From assembly GCA_000435535.1 (NCBI GenBank), contig FR884536.1, positions 1 through 5,893 of the forward strand: DNA of 5,893 nucleotides. The letters are read 5' to 3'. The notes under the pieces were generated by a model. That model worked only from the letters and a program-made list of their open reading frames with translations, did not search any database and had not been told where the DNA came from. Below are positions 5,713 through 5,893 of this stretch, piece after piece. Both the position numbers and the translations under genes were made by a program. The first letter of the stretch is position 1. Each line of letters begins with the position of its first letter. This DNA is from Clostridium sp. CAG:575. Its GTDB lineage: Bacteria; Bacillota; Clostridia; TANB77; CAG-508.

Positions 5713-5741
5713 TTGATAATCCATAAAAAATGTAGTATACT
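5713..5741 (+). promoter_or_regulatory. Sigma-A promoter of rpsO
   Basis: TTGATA (5713-5718, 5/6 to consensus) and TATACT (5736-5741, 5/6) are separated by the ideal 17 bp. The predicted start is near 5748, which gives a leader of about 84 nt that contains the folded region at 5753-5804. This is the best-scoring promoter by eye in the window, fitting a constitutively expressed ribosomal protein gene. Confidence 0.85.
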
Positions 5742-5752
5742 ATCAAAGTAAA

Positions 5753-5804
5753 CCTTTTACTTAGCTTTCAAGCAAAGCACCAAAGCTAAAAGCTCAGTTA
5801 AAGG
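5753..5804 (+). promoter_or_regulatory. Structured rpsO leader, possible S15 autoregulatory element
   Basis: CCTTT (5753-5757) pairs with AAAGG (5800-5804), ACT (5759-5761) with AGT (5796-5798), and AGCTTT (5763-5768) with AAAGCT (5789-5794), making a long stem with two single mismatches. The same AGCTTT arm can instead pair with AAAGCT at 5782-5787, and its GCTTT with AAAGC at 5774-5778. The fold begins about 5 nt after the predicted transcription start and ends 13 nt before the Shine-Dalgarno. In several bacterial groups S15 represses its own translation through unrelated leader structures. That role is inferred here from position and pairing; I cannot match it to a known S15 leader class. 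Confidence 0.55.
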
Positions 5805-5831
5805 CGTAAATAAAAATAGGAGGTGTAAAAC

Positions 5832-5893
5832 ATGACAAAGGAAAGAAAACAAGAAATCATTAATACTTATAAAAGAGAAGAAAAAGACACTGG
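5832..5893 (+). CDS. rpsO: Ribosomal protein S15, N-terminal part, cut by window end
   Basis: S15 is a primary binding protein of the 30S subunit platform and contacts 16S rRNA helices 20-22. Only 20 complete codons are present. They begin MTKERKQEII and contain KREEKDTG, the characteristic start of the family (about 87-89 residues in full). A strong AGGAGGTG (5818-5825) precedes ATG 5832. The gene is downstream of clpC but has its own promoter and leader, so it is a separate transcription unit. The rest of the gene lies outside the window. Confidence 0.93.
   Translation, partial: MTKERKQEIINTYKREEKDT

Overview
The window carries the class III heat-shock operon of a low-GC Gram-positive bacterium (Bacillota). 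The gene order is ctsR - mcsA - mcsB - clpC, followed by the start of rpsO (ribosomal protein S15). The DNA is strongly A+T-rich, codons are AT-biased (ATA Ile, AGA Arg, GGA Gly), and ribosome binding sites are strong GGAGG/AAGG types. An AT-rich member of Clostridia or a related lineage is my best guess; the species cannot be read from the window.

Layout: positions 1-275 hold a small lysine/glutamate-rich hypothetical ORF (65 aa). Positions 276-602 are gene-free but regulatory: a triple-heptad CtsR operator (352-378), a sigma-A-like promoter (387-414), a perfect double-heptad CtsR operator (425-441) and a long A/T-rich leader. Then come ctsR (603-1052), mcsA (1124-1675) and mcsB (1716-2723). 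The 384-bp gap before clpC holds a 51-aa two-helix membrane protein on the minus strand (2822-2977), with its own Shine-Dalgarno, a likely promoter and an excellent minus-strand terminator. clpC follows (3108-5663); its end is folded into a hairpin. After it lie a near-consensus promoter (5713-5741), a structured leader and the first 20 full codons of rpsO.

How the genes work together (established for the families, inferred here): CtsR represses the operon by binding RGTCAAA heptad repeats. Heat acts on its glycine-rich wing. McsA activates the arginine kinase McsB, which phosphorylates arginines on CtsR and on damaged proteins. ClpC, with ClpP, binds phosphoarginine through its N-domain and degrades the marked proteins. 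The sequence keeps the main parts of this circuit: the CtsR wing Arg plus four Gly, four CxxC pairs in McsA, the RDxxRA motif in McsB, and the two GTEH pockets of the ClpC N-domain.

Most unusual points: the opposite-strand small membrane protein inside the operon; a roughly 30-residue hydrophilic insertion just after the ClpP-docking LGF loop of ClpC, containing a 12-bp direct repeat; replacement of the expected reactive Cys of McsB by Leu; and an rpsO leader in which one 5' arm can pair with three alternative 3' arms. I did not find a wholly new system; these are variations on a known one.
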